DNA of 64,000 bases from CAJBVG01 sp943371235 (GCA_943371235.1 CALRTZ010000004.1:31658-95657), one strand, 5' to 3'. Counted from the first letter of the stretch, positions 52,765 through 62,190 are shown. The notes: generated by a model not told the origin, from the sequence alone. Numbers and translations are program-made.

Positions 52765-53853
52765 ATGACAACTTCTATAAAATCAGACCAGTTAAATTCT
52801 TGGTTAGACTCTAATTTAAAGACCTTTATAATTGCAGGACCATGCAGTGTTGAATCTGAAGAACAGATTCATAAAACGGCAGAAGGCTTAGCATCCATTC
52901 AAGTTCCAGTATTAAGAGGCGGAATTTGGAAACCTCGTACTCGCCCCGGATCTTTTACGGGTTTAGGAAATGTAGGAATTCAATGGTTAGCGGATGCAGC
53001 AAAAGCACATGGCATGAAGAGTGCAGTGGAAGTGGCCAACGCTAAACATGTTGAAGATTGTTTAAAAGCAGGTATCGATATTTTCTGGATTGGGGCTCGC
53101 TCTACGGTAAGCCCATTTGTGGTGCAAGAAATTGCTGATGCTCTTAAAGGTGTAGACATTCCGGTAATGGTAAAAAATCCAATCAATCCCGACATTGAGT
53201 TGTGGATTGGAGCCATAGAACGCATACACAATGCGGGCATTAATAAAATTGCAGCCATACACAGAGGGTTTTCTCAATATGAAAAAAACACTTATCGTAA
53301 TACTCCTAATTGGAACATTCCATTAGAATTGAAACGCCTCATTCCAAACTTGCCTGTAATTTGCGACCCTAGCCATATATGTGGAAGCATCGAATTAATT
53401 CCACATGTGAGCCAAAAGGCAATGGATTTAAATTTTGATGGTTTAATGTTAGAAGCTCATTACGACCCGAGGTTTGCTATGAGTGATAAAGATCAACAGC
53501 TTACTCCCTTGGCCTTATCAGAATTAATAGAGGCCTTAATTATTAGAAATACCGACTCTCAGAATGTAGAGTTTAAAGATCAATTAATTCGATTAAGAAA
53601 AGCAATCGATAAAATTGATTACGAAGTATTGGAACTATTAGCCTCTCGGTCTAAGTTGGTAAATGAAATTGGCTTGTACAAAAAAGAAAATAACATTACG
53701 ATTTTTCAACCAGAACGCTGGTCGGAAATCGTAAACACCAGAAAAAAATACGGAAAAGAAATTCACCTTTCTGAAGAAATGATATTAGATTTGGTTAAAT
53801 TGATTCACCGTGAATCAATTTCTGTACAAACTAAAGTAATGCAAGATGAATGA
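52765..53853 (+). CDS. bifunctional DAHP synthase / chorismate mutase
   Basis: A 362-residue fusion. Residues 1 to about 260 are a type I-beta DAHP synthase (IIAGPCSVES, RGGIWKPRTRPGSFTGLG, CDPSHICGS), which condenses PEP and erythrose-4-phosphate. Residues about 270-362 are an AroQ-class chorismate mutase (LIRLRKAIDKIDYEVLELLASR, then IFQPERWSEIVNTRKKYG). This fusion is well known in Bacteroidota and allows feedback by prephenate via the mutase domain. It is the first gene of the aro operon, overlapping aroB by 8 bases. A long T-rich leader precedes it. Confidence 0.95.
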   Translation: MTTSIKSDQLNSWLDSNLKTFIIAGPCSVESEEQIHKTAEGLASIQVPVLRGGIWKPRTRPGSFTGLGNVGIQWLADAAKAHGMKSAVEVANAKHVEDCLKAGIDIFWIGARSTVSPFVVQEIADALKGVDIPVMVKNPINPDIELWIGAIERIHNAGINKIAAIHRGFSQYEKNTYRNTPNWNIPLELKRLIPNLPVICDPSHICGSIELIPHVSQKAMDLNFDGLMLEAHYDPRFAMSDKDQQLTPLALSELIEALIIRNTDSQNVEFKDQLIRLRKAIDKIDYEVLELLASRSKLVNEIGLYKKENNITIFQPERWSEIVNTRKKYGKEIHLSEEMILDLVKLIHRESISVQTKVMQDE

Positions 53854-54919
53854 TATTAGAAGCAGTTTTGGATACGACATTTTTATTGAAGACCCTATTA
53901 CATCTTTAGACACTTGGTTAGAAGCTCAACAATACTCCAAAGTTGCAATACTTGGTGATACACATACGCTAGAAGTTTGCTTACCCTATTTAAACTTATA
54001 TTCAAAGCACAGCTCTCATTATGATTTAATAGAAATAGATCCCGGAGAGGATAATAAAAATATTGATATCTGTATCGGAGTGTGGAGCATGATGCAAGAG
54101 TTTGGATTAGATCGCAAATCATTGCTCATAAATTTAGGTGGCGGCGTAATTACCGACATGGGCGGATTTGCAGCTTCAACTTATATGCGAGGTATTGATT
54201 TTATTAACATCCCCACTACCCTACTTGCGATGGTAGATGCAAGTATAGGCGGAAAAACTGGGTTGGATTTACAAAATTACAAAAATCATTTAGGTACCTT
54301 TCATCACCCGAAAGCAATTTTTATTATTCCCGAATTTTTAAGCACACTGCATGAACTCGAAATTAAATCTGGGTTTGCTGAAGTAATAAAACACGGATTA
54401 ATTGCCGACCATTTACATTTAAGGGATGCTATTAGTTTTTTAGAAAATGGGGAAATTGGACTAGAAGTTTTAATACCACAGAGTGTAAAAATAAAATTAG
54501 CCATTATAGAAAAAGATCCGTTTGAAAAAGACATTCGAAAGGCTTTAAATTTTGGACATACCGTTGGGCATGCAATAGAAAGCTACTATTTAAACAAAGG
54601 CAAACTTATTATGCATGGCAGCGCCATTGCATGTGGAATGATGGTGGAGTCTTTTTTAAGCGTAAGCAAATGCAAGATGCCCGAAGAAGATTTAAAATAT
54701 ATTTTAGAAATAATTCCCCAATATTTAGAACCGGCAAAACTAACTGAAGAAATGATTTTAGATCTGATAGAATTGATGAGAAAAGATAAAAAGAATGAAT
54801 CGTCGGAGATTAAATTTTCATTATTGAGTGCCATTGCAAACCCTAGTTTAAATATCAGATGTACAGAGGAAGAAATATCGGAAGCACTTGTAAAATGCAT
54901 TCATTATTTTAATAAATGA
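53846..54919 (+). CDS. aroB: 3-dehydroquinate synthase
   Basis: A 357-residue NAD- and metal-dependent enzyme. NAD-binding NLGGGVITDMGGFAASTYMRGI and the zinc-ligand region with LNFGHTVGHAIES are intact, with GSAIACGM near the C-terminus. It converts DAHP to 3-dehydroquinate, step two of the shikimate pathway. It overlaps the DAHP synthase gene by 8 bases and aroA by 4 bases, so the three are translated together. Confidence 0.95.
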   Translation: MNDIRSSFGYDIFIEDPITSLDTWLEAQQYSKVAILGDTHTLEVCLPYLNLYSKHSSHYDLIEIDPGEDNKNIDICIGVWSMMQEFGLDRKSLLINLGGGVITDMGGFAASTYMRGIDFINIPTTLLAMVDASIGGKTGLDLQNYKNHLGTFHHPKAIFIIPEFLSTLHELEIKSGFAEVIKHGLIADHLHLRDAISFLENGEIGLEVLIPQSVKIKLAIIEKDPFEKDIRKALNFGHTVGHAIESYYLNKGKLIMHGSAIACGMMVESFLSVSKCKMPEEDLKYILEIIPQYLEPAKLTEEMILDLIELMRKDKKNESSEIKFSLLSAIANPSLNIRCTEEEISEALVKCIHYFNK

Positions 54920-56127
54920 GAATACTAAAACCAGCAACATTTACTAATACAGAAATTATATTGCCTGGTTCTAAGAGCGAGTCGAACAGAGCATTAATTA
55001 TAAAAGCGCTTTGCGAAGATGTAATTACCATTCAGAATTTATCCAACTCAGACGATACAAAAATTATTGCCGATGCATTAAACACTAAACAATCTGTTAT
55101 AGACTGTGGGCAATCGGGTGCAGCGCTAAGGTTTTTGTGTGCTTATTTTTCTACCATTAAAAACAATACAGTAATCTTAACAGGTTCGCAACGATTAAAA
55201 GAACGTCCACTAAAAATATTGATAGATGCGCTAAAAGAATTAGGTGCCGAAATAGAATATTTAGAAAAAGTTGGGTATGCACCCATAAAAATAAAAGGGA
55301 AAGAGTTAGTTTCTCATCAAGCCATCAACATACAATCAAACGTTAGCAGCCAATTTATTTCAGCTCTATTGATGATTGCACCCAAAGTAAAAAACGGATT
55401 GCAATTGCATTTAGAAAACGATATAATATCTGCACCCTATTTAAAAATGACGATGCAGATGATGCATGATGCAAAAATTCACATCATCGAAAACGATAGA
55501 AGCATTATCATTCCGGAGCAAGAATATCAATCTTGTACAATTAATATTGAAGCAGATTGGAGTGCAGCTTCTTATTGGTACGGATTGGTTTCATTAGGAA
55601 TTGCGGAGCTAACATTAAAAGGATTGCGTAAAAATAGTTTACAAGGTGATGCCATTCTTGCTACTTGGATGAACGATTTTGGAGTGCAAACAAGTTTTGA
55701 AAATGGAGGCATTAAATTAACAAAAACATCTAGCATAAAACTACAAAAAGTTTACAATTTTATAAATTGCCCAGACATAGCTCAAACGCTAATAGTATTG
55801 GCTGCATTACATTTGCAGGAAATTGTTTTTGCTGGCATAGAAAGTTTAGCCGTAAAGGAAACCGATAGAATTGAAGCCTTAAAAAATGAATTGCAAAAAA
55901 TAAATGTAACATGGCAAAGTAATGCGGATACTTATACTTTAAAAATTAATCAACAAGATTATACAACACCCATACATATTAATACCTACCATGACCATAG
56001 AATGGCAATGGCATTTACGATGTTAGCCATGAGGTTTGATGAACTAAACATTGACGATAAAGAAGTAGTAAACAAATCGTATCCGAATTTTTGGATAGAT
56101 TTAGCAATATTGGGATTTAGAATTTAG
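54916..56127 (+). CDS. aroA: 3-phosphoshikimate 1-carboxyvinyltransferase (EPSP synthase)
   Basis: A 403-residue enzyme in two beta-alpha repeats. The shikimate-3-phosphate region LPGSKSESNRALII, the GQSGAALRFLCAYF loop, and DHRMAMAFTMLAM near the C-terminus are intact. It condenses PEP with shikimate-3-phosphate. The conserved LTGSxRLxxRP segment is present (LTGSQRLKERPLK). It overlaps aroB by 4 bases and is followed by a word array in which its stop codon lies. Confidence 0.95.
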   Translation: MRILKPATFTNTEIILPGSKSESNRALIIKALCEDVITIQNLSNSDDTKIIADALNTKQSVIDCGQSGAALRFLCAYFSTIKNNTVILTGSQRLKERPLKILIDALKELGAEIEYLEKVGYAPIKIKGKELVSHQAINIQSNVSSQFISALLMIAPKVKNGLQLHLENDIISAPYLKMTMQMMHDAKIHIIENDRSIIIPEQEYQSCTINIEADWSAASYWYGLVSLGIAELTLKGLRKNSLQGDAILATWMNDFGVQTSFENGGIKLTKTSSIKLQKVYNFINCPDIAQTLIVLAALHLQEIVFAGIESLAVKETDRIEALKNELQKINVTWQSNADTYTLKINQQDYTTPIHINTYHDHRMAMAFTMLAMRFDELNIDDKEVVNKSYPNFWIDLAILGFRI

Positions 56128-56152
56128 ATATTAGAATTTAGAATTTGTAAAC
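56126..56152. repeat. TTAGAATTTAGA array between aroA and aroC
   Basis: Three TTAGAATT words fill the 26-base gap and already encode the last aroA codons (GGA TTT AGA ATT TAG). Related AAGAATTA words occur at 26143. Confidence 0.55.
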
Positions 56153-57211
56153 ATGGCAGGAAATACATTCGGACGAAATTTTAAAATTAGCACCTTCGGC
56201 GAATCTCATGGTGCAGCCATTGGAGTGGTAATAGATGGATGCCCTGCAGGCGAAGTAATCGACATTCAAAAAATTCAACACGAATTAAACCGTCGGAAGC
56301 CTGGGCAATCGCACATTACCACAAGTCGTGCGGAAGAAGATGAATTCGAAATTTTATCTGGAATTTTTGAAGGAAAAACCTTGGGAACTCCCATCGCTAT
56401 TATTGTTCGCAATACCAATGCAAAACCAAAAGATTACGATTATTTAAAAGATGCTTATCGCCCATCGCATGCAGATTATACGTATGAAATGAAATATGGA
56501 ATTCGCGATCATCGTGGTGGCGGAAGATCTTCTGCACGTGAAACCATTGCCAGGGTTGCGGCTGGTGCTATTGCAAAACAACTCTTAGCAAAAGATGGAA
56601 TAGAAATTTCGGCATTTGTAAAACAAGTTGGAGAGATAAAAGTAGAGAAACATTATACCGAATTAGATTTAAGTAAAACGGATGATAACATTGTTCGTTG
56701 CCCCGATGCAGCCACTGCACAAAAAATGATTGAAGCCATAGAGCAAGTAAAAAAAGAAGGCGATACTTTAGGCGGTGTTATACAATGTGTAATTAAAAAT
56801 GTGCCAGCCGGATTAGGCGAGCCAGTATTCGATAAATTACATGCCATGCTAGCTCATGCCATGATGAGTATTAATGCCGTACACGGTTTCGAATATGGAT
56901 CGGGATTTACAGGTGCTGCTAAAAAAGGTTCAGAAAATAACGATGAATGGCAAAATGTAAACGGAAAAATAAGGACCAAAACCAATAATGCCGGTGGTAT
57001 TTTAGGTGGAATAAGTACAGGTGAAGATATTTACTTTAATGTTGCCTTTAAACCCGTAGCAACTATTTTAAAAACTCAACAAAGTGTAAATACTAAAGGC
57101 GAAGAAATAAGCTTACAAAACGAAGGCCGACACGATCCGTGTGTATTACCGCGAGCAGTGCCGATTGTGGAAGCCATGGCAGCTTTAACAATGGTGAATT
57201 GTAAATTGTGA
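56153..57211 (+). CDS. aroC: chorismate synthase
   Basis: A 352-residue FMN-dependent enzyme. The first signature GESHGAAIGVVIDGCPAG, the second RDHRGGGRSSARETIARVAAG, and the last GRHDPCVLPRAVPIVEAMA are all present. It converts EPSP to chorismate, the last shared step of aromatic amino acid synthesis. It is the last aro gene. The final residues (MVNCKL) are read from a word array, so the true ancestral C-terminus may have ended earlier. Confidence 0.96.
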   Translation: MAGNTFGRNFKISTFGESHGAAIGVVIDGCPAGEVIDIQKIQHELNRRKPGQSHITTSRAEEDEFEILSGIFEGKTLGTPIAIIVRNTNAKPKDYDYLKDAYRPSHADYTYEMKYGIRDHRGGGRSSARETIARVAAGAIAKQLLAKDGIEISAFVKQVGEIKVEKHYTELDLSKTDDNIVRCPDAATAQKMIEAIEQVKKEGDTLGGVIQCVIKNVPAGLGEPVFDKLHAMLAHAMMSINAVHGFEYGSGFTGAAKKGSENNDEWQNVNGKIRTKTNNAGGILGGISTGEDIYFNVAFKPVATILKTQQSVNTKGEEISLQNEGRHDPCVLPRAVPIVEAMAALTMVNCKL

Positions 57212-57236
57212 ATTGTAAATGGTGAATGGTGAATTG
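57193..57236. repeat. GTGAATT heptamer array after aroC
   Basis: Six GGTGAATT/GTAAATT words begin within the aroC coding end and run past its stop (57209-57211). It is the same heptamer as at 6361, 10834, 17417 and 57686. Confidence 0.65.
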
Positions 57237-57327
57237 CTCGCCCCGAATGTAGCGTAGCGGAATTGAGGGGTGAATTAAAAAATACTACGGGAATTAATGA
57301 GTACCTTGTGGAAATTAACACAACAAG

Positions 57328-57684
57328 ATGGAATCGTCAAAGGATAATTATTTAGAATTAGAAAAAGGTAAATCGCATATTATAGTAGAAATAATTGAGT
57401 ACTTACCCAATGCTGTGGTTTCTAAAACAATTATCAGAAAATCAACAGGAAATATTACCGCAATGTCTTTCTACGAAGGAGAAGAGTTATCAGAAAAAAT
57501 GAGTCCTTTTGATACCTATATTCAAATTATACACGGCGAAGCATTAGTTAAGATAGACAAAGTAGATCATACTCTTAGTTTAGGTCAGGGTATAATTATA
57601 CCTGCTAACTCCAACCACTCTTTTAATGCTGAGAAACAGTTTAAGATGATTTCTACGGTAATTAAATCGGGGTACGAAGCGTAA
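57328..57684 (+). CDS. cupin-domain protein
   Basis: A 118-residue single-domain cupin. The two conserved motifs appear as SPFDTYIQIIHGEALVKID and GQGIIIPANSNHSFNAEKQF. The first motif lacks the usual two histidines, so metal binding is uncertain. Cupins of this size sense or bind small molecules or act as isomerases. No function is assigned. It sits alone between aroC and the converging E1 gene. Confidence 0.8.
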   Translation: MESSKDNYLELEKGKSHIIVEIIEYLPNAVVSKTIIRKSTGNITAMSFYEGEELSEKMSPFDTYIQIIHGEALVKIDKVDHTLSLGQGIIIPANSNHSFNAEKQFKMISTVIKSGYEA

Positions 57685-57685
57685 T

Positions 57686-57754
57686 TGAATTGTTAATTGT
57701 GAATTGTCAATTAAGCAATGATGTAATTGTAATGCTTAATTCACAATTCACAAT
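57686..57754. repeat. convergent-junction hairpin of GAATTGT words
   Basis: Arms 57696-57717 and 57733-57754 match at 21 of 22 positions (loop 57718-57732) and are made of GTGAATT heptamers on the left and AATTCAC on the right. The right arm ends on the base before the stop codon of the E1 gene. Confidence 0.7.
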
Positions 57755-60178
57755 TTATAACGGGAACCTACTTGGGTCCGCTTCATGCATCATTTCATAA
57801 ACGCATTCCACCACATCATCGGCACTTGGTTTAGAGAAATAATCTCCATCGGTACCGTAGGCTGGTCTGTGAGCCTTTGCAGTTAAGGTTCTTGGAGCTG
57901 CATCTAAATGGTAATATCCTTTTTGCTCTTCCAATACTTGTTGCATCATGTATGAACTTGCTCCTCCGGGTACATCCTCGTCAAAGAACAATACTTTATT
58001 TGTTTTCTTTAACGAATCAACAATGTGGTGATGTATATCAAAAGGCAATAACGATTGTACATCTATTAACTCCACAGAAATTCCTAAGTTGGTTAACTCT
58101 ACTATGGCCTCTTCTGCAACACGGCAACATGAGCCATAAGTTACAATGGTAATATCGTTTCCTTCTACTAAGGTTTCTGGACGGCCCAATGGCAAGGTGA
58201 ATTCGCCAATATTATCTGGTAATGCTTCTTTTAATCGGTAGCCATTTAAACATTCAATTACTAATGCAGGCTCGTCTGCTTTCAACAAAGTATTGTAAAA
58301 ACCTGCAGCTTGTGTCATGTTTCTAGGTACCAACACATGTATGCCTCGCAAAGCATGTAAAATCATCCCAATAGGCGAACCCGAATGCCAAATTCCTTCT
58401 AATCGGTGGCCTCTAGTTCTTACAATTAAAGGTGCTTTTTGTCCGGCTTTAGTTCTGTATGATAAGGAAGCTAAATCATCACTTAAGGTTTGCAATCCGT
58501 ATAATAAATAATCTAAGTATTGTATTTCTGCAATAGGTCTTAAGCCACGCATTGCCAAACCTATACCCTGTCCTATAATCGTAGCTTCTCTAATTCCAGT
58601 ATCAGAAATTCTAATCTCACCGTACTTTTCTTGTAAGCCAGCAAAACCTTGGTTTACGTCGCCAATTCTACCAACGTCTTCGCCAAATGCTACAACACGT
58701 GGGTCTCTGGCAAATGCTGCATCAAAACACGCTTGTAAAATTTCCCTTCCATCTAGCTGCTTTGCATCTTCGGAGTATTGTGCTTTTATTTCTAAAATGT
58801 TCAATACCGAATGTTCGGTATCGGTAAATAGATAAGAATTATATCGATCGTAATTTTGACTGTTGTAATGATTCAACCAAATCTGTAAATCTCTTCTTAC
58901 CGCCGTATCTTCTGCACGCGTTAAACGTAATGATTTACGCACTGCTACTAAAATATCTTTACGTATAGCATCCACAGTGCTGCGTAAGTTTTGTATTAAA
59001 TTAGTTATTTCTGATGATGCTGACGATGTTGCGGCTAATTGCTCTAAAAGGGTGCATACCTCTGTAATCTCTGTTTTTATTGGCTGATTGAAGGCTTCCC
59101 AAACTTCTTTTTGGCAAGCACGCACATATTTTTTTGCTTCTTGTTCTATCGCATCTAATTCTTCTGCAGTAGCTATGGCAGTAGAAATCATCCACTCGCG
59201 CATTTGCTTTATACAATCATATTCTGTTTCCCATTCTAAACGTTCTTTCGATTTGTAACGCTCGTGCGAACCAGAGGTAGAGTGACCTTGTGGTTGAGTT
59301 ACCTCTTGCACATGTATCATTACCGGAACATGTTCTTCTCTACAAATCTTAATTGCTTTTTCATACGTATCGCAAAGTGCTGCATAATCCCAACCATTTA
59401 CTCTAAATATTTCATAGCCCTCGCCTTTATCATCGCGTTGGAAACCTTTTAATATTTCCGAAATATTTTCTTTGGTAGTTTGGTATTTTGCGTGTACTGA
59501 AATTCCATAGCCATCATCCCAAACACTAATAGCCATAGGTATTTGCAAAACACCTGCTGCATTAATGGCTTCAAAAAAATGTCCTTCGGAAGTACTCGCA
59601 TTCCCAATGGTGCCAAATGCAACTTCGTTTCCTTTTATAGAGAAATTACTGAAATGCGAAAGTTCCGGATTGTTTCTGTATAATTTTGATGCTTGCGCTA
59701 AGCCTACTAACCTCGGCATTTGTCCAGCTGTTGGCGAAATATCTGCCGATGAATTTTTCATGGCAGTTAATTCTTTCCAAGATCCATCCTCGTTTAAACT
59801 GCGTGTTCCAAAATGTCCGTTCATGCTTCTGCCTGCCGAACACGGCTCAGCTTGCACATCGGGCATTGCATATAATTGTGCAAAAAATTCTTTCACATTA
59901 CTCATACCCGTTGCAAACATAAAGGTTTGGTCGCGGTAATATCCTGATCGAAAATCTCCATCGCGGAAAACTTTAGCCATCGCAATTTGCGCAAGCTCCT
60001 TACCATCGCCAAAAATTCCAAATTTCGCTTTACCTGTAAGTACTTCTTTTCTACCTAGCAAACTTGCTTGGCGACTTTCATTCGCAATTTTAAAATCGTT
60101 TTTTACAACTTCTTTGAAATCTTCGAAACTTAAATTACCGGTAGATGGTGCGACTTGCTCTTTGTTGTTTGCTGACAT
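57755..60178 (-). CDS. 2-oxoacid dehydrogenase E1, fused alpha and beta subunits
   Basis: An 807-residue TPP enzyme. The alpha-like part (about 25-380) has the TPP motif FGTIGNASTSEGHFFEAINAAG and WDDGYGISV. A linker of about 90 residues (Ser/Ala-rich, then AVRRDLQIWLNHYN) leads to the beta-like part (about 470-807) with VVAFGEDVGRIGDVNQGF, RISDTGIREATIIGQGIG and PGGASSYMMQQVLEEQ. It decarboxylates a 2-oxoacid (branched-chain or acetoin-type; substrate uncertain) for the E2/E3 complex. Fusion of the E1 subunits is known in Bacteroidota. The start is the ATG at 60178; an upstream extension is not family-like. Confidence 0.9.
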   Translation of the reverse strand: MSANNKEQVAPSTGNLSFEDFKEVVKNDFKIANESRQASLLGRKEVLTGKAKFGIFGDGKELAQIAMAKVFRDGDFRSGYYRDQTFMFATGMSNVKEFFAQLYAMPDVQAEPCSAGRSMNGHFGTRSLNEDGSWKELTAMKNSSADISPTAGQMPRLVGLAQASKLYRNNPELSHFSNFSIKGNEVAFGTIGNASTSEGHFFEAINAAGVLQIPMAISVWDDGYGISVHAKYQTTKENISEILKGFQRDDKGEGYEIFRVNGWDYAALCDTYEKAIKICREEHVPVMIHVQEVTQPQGHSTSGSHERYKSKERLEWETEYDCIKQMREWMISTAIATAEELDAIEQEAKKYVRACQKEVWEAFNQPIKTEITEVCTLLEQLAATSSASSEITNLIQNLRSTVDAIRKDILVAVRKSLRLTRAEDTAVRRDLQIWLNHYNSQNYDRYNSYLFTDTEHSVLNILEIKAQYSEDAKQLDGREILQACFDAAFARDPRVVAFGEDVGRIGDVNQGFAGLQEKYGEIRISDTGIREATIIGQGIGLAMRGLRPIAEIQYLDYLLYGLQTLSDDLASLSYRTKAGQKAPLIVRTRGHRLEGIWHSGSPIGMILHALRGIHVLVPRNMTQAAGFYNTLLKADEPALVIECLNGYRLKEALPDNIGEFTLPLGRPETLVEGNDITIVTYGSCCRVAEEAIVELTNLGISVELIDVQSLLPFDIHHHIVDSLKKTNKVLFFDEDVPGGASSYMMQQVLEEQKGYYHLDAAPRTLTAKAHRPAYGTDGDYFSKPSADDVVECVYEMMHEADPSRFPL

Positions 60179-60285
60179 AAACGAAATATAAGGATATGCG
60201 GCAAAAATAAGGAATCCGTCGCAGACCAAGAAAAATTAATTATCGCCTAAAATATGTATTTTAGGGCTTTAAAACCCATCAATAC

Positions 60286-62190
60286 ATGTTAAAAAAGCTA
60301 TTTATATTTATTATCTGCCTGCAAATTAATTCCTTAATTAGCAACGCGCAAGATATTGTGCATGTTCGTTCGCATAACGAGAGGCATTTAAATTGGTACG
60401 GCGACTTTTATGAAAAAGCAAAATTCCCGTCGGCAGATACCAGTGTAAAAAGAATTACCATGAAATTAACCATTGGTTGCCCAACAAATGGATGCAGCGA
60501 TTGGGACTATACAGTTAAAGTTTTTGCTCGCAGAAAAATTGGATTGGATACTGCTAATAAACCAATTTATGAATACATAGAATTTGCACGTTACATTACG
60601 CCATACTCAGGCGATAAAAATTTTGGTTTCTACAGAGACTTTGAATTAGATGTTACCGATTTTAGATCGGTACTAACCGACTCTGCAGAGATTGGTGTAA
60701 AGTATGAAGGATATTCCGATGGATTCACCATCAGCCTAGATTACTATTTACATTTAGGTATACCAATTAGAGAAGCGTATAAAGTAGTGCCTGTTTATTT
60801 CGGTGGCTTCCCCTATGGCGACCCTGCCAATTCAATAGAAAATTATATTAAGCCATTTACCTTTACACCCGATTCTTTAGCAAACGAAGTGGGTTTACAG
60901 ATTTTACAAACTGGACATGGCTTTGGAGGCAATGAAGATTGTGCAGAGTTTTGCCCTAAATATAATTTCATAAAAGTTAATGGAACACAACGATACAGTA
61001 ATTTAGTTTGGAAAGATGATTGTGGTAAAAACCCATTGTTAGCACAACCAGGTACATGGTTATATGATCGTGCAAATTGGTGCCCTGGCGAAATGGTTCG
61101 CCCTTATTACCATGATTTAACTGCGTATGTAAACCTCGACACTGCAAATGTGGTGGACATGGACATGACTCCTTTTACCAATAATGGAAATAACTCTTGC
61201 TCTTATAACATCGCTGCCAATTTAATTTATTATAAAAATAGAGTAGCTACTACCGATTTAATTTTAGAAGATGTTTTAGCACCCAGTAAGAAATGGAGTT
61301 ATGCAAGATTTAATCCTATTTGCAGTAAGCCTAAAGTAAAAGTTAGAAATAATGGAAACGCTGCTTTAAATGGTATCAAATTTACCTACGGTGTTAAAAA
61401 TTCTGGCAATGTAAGTACGTACAATTGGAACGGAACATTGCCTGCTTATAAGAGTATAGAAATTGAATTAGAGAATCCGATTTTTGGAGATTCTACCCAA
61501 TTTAATGTAACGGCAAGCCCAGCAGATACAAGCCTTATGGATTATGACATGAGTAATAATTCTTTTGTAAGCAAATTTGATTTAGTAAAAATATTACCAC
61601 CGCGTTTTGCCATTGAGTTGAGAGCAAATACAGTACCAACAGAAAATTATTATGAAATTTTAGATGCAGCAGGAAACGTGGTGCATTTTAAAGATGATTT
61701 TAAAGCGAATACTATGCATAGAGATACGATTAGTTTTGCACCCGGATGTTATACGTTTATATTACATGATTTGGATAAAGACGGGCTTTCTTTTTTCGCC
61801 AATTCTGACGGGGTAGGTTCTATCCGTTTTAGAAATATGGCAGGCACTTATTTCCAAAGTTTTAATGCAAATTTCGGAACAGAAGTTCGTTATCAATTTA
61901 TTATTGATCCAACCAAAGTTGGTATTAATTTAATGGATGAAGAAAAGACCATCAAACTATACCCAAACCCAGCGAGTAATAAAGTGTATATAGAAAACAA
62001 TGGAAACGAGGAATTGAAACTTGTAAAAATTTCTACCATAACTGGTCAATTAATACATATATATGAAAACATGGCAGGTGTATTAGAGAACGGGATTTTA
62101 TTGCCAAAACTCCCAGATGGCATGTATATGTTTGAAATAGAGACTAATACTACCATTTACAGGGAGAAATTGCAAATAAACAATCGATAA
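60286..62190 (+). CDS. secreted PNGase F-like protein with T9SS sorting domain
   Basis: A 634-residue secreted protein. After a signal peptide (MLKKLFIFIICLQINSLISNAQ), residues about 25-330 resemble the two PNGase F jelly-roll domains (MKLTIGCPTNGCSDWDYTVKV, then HGFGGNEDCAEFCPKYNFIKVNG). A CARDB-like middle part (VRNNGNAALNGIKFTYGVKN) follows, then a C-terminal type A sorting domain (IKLYPNPASNKVYIENN to YREKLQINNR) for type IX secretion. PNGase F removes N-glycans; whether the catalytic Asp/Glu are kept here was not verified. No other glycan genes are adjacent. Confidence 0.85.
   Translation: MLKKLFIFIICLQINSLISNAQDIVHVRSHNERHLNWYGDFYEKAKFPSADTSVKRITMKLTIGCPTNGCSDWDYTVKVFARRKIGLDTANKPIYEYIEFARYITPYSGDKNFGFYRDFELDVTDFRSVLTDSAEIGVKYEGYSDGFTISLDYYLHLGIPIREAYKVVPVYFGGFPYGDPANSIENYIKPFTFTPDSLANEVGLQILQTGHGFGGNEDCAEFCPKYNFIKVNGTQRYSNLVWKDDCGKNPLLAQPGTWLYDRANWCPGEMVRPYYHDLTAYVNLDTANVVDMDMTPFTNNGNNSCSYNIAANLIYYKNRVATTDLILEDVLAPSKKWSYARFNPICSKPKVKVRNNGNAALNGIKFTYGVKNSGNVSTYNWNGTLPAYKSIEIELENPIFGDSTQFNVTASPADTSLMDYDMSNNSFVSKFDLVKILPPRFAIELRANTVPTENYYEILDAAGNVVHFKDDFKANTMHRDTISFAPGCYTFILHDLDKDGLSFFANSDGVGSIRFRNMAGTYFQSFNANFGTEVRYQFIIDPTKVGINLMDEEKTIKLYPNPASNKVYIENNGNEELKLVKISTITGQLIHIYENMAGVLENGILLPKLPDGMYMFEIETNTTIYREKLQINNR

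Noticed and set aside
3459..57754. Word arrays as CRISPR arrays
   Set aside because: Units are 7-9 bases, imperfect and without spacers; no cas genes are in the window.
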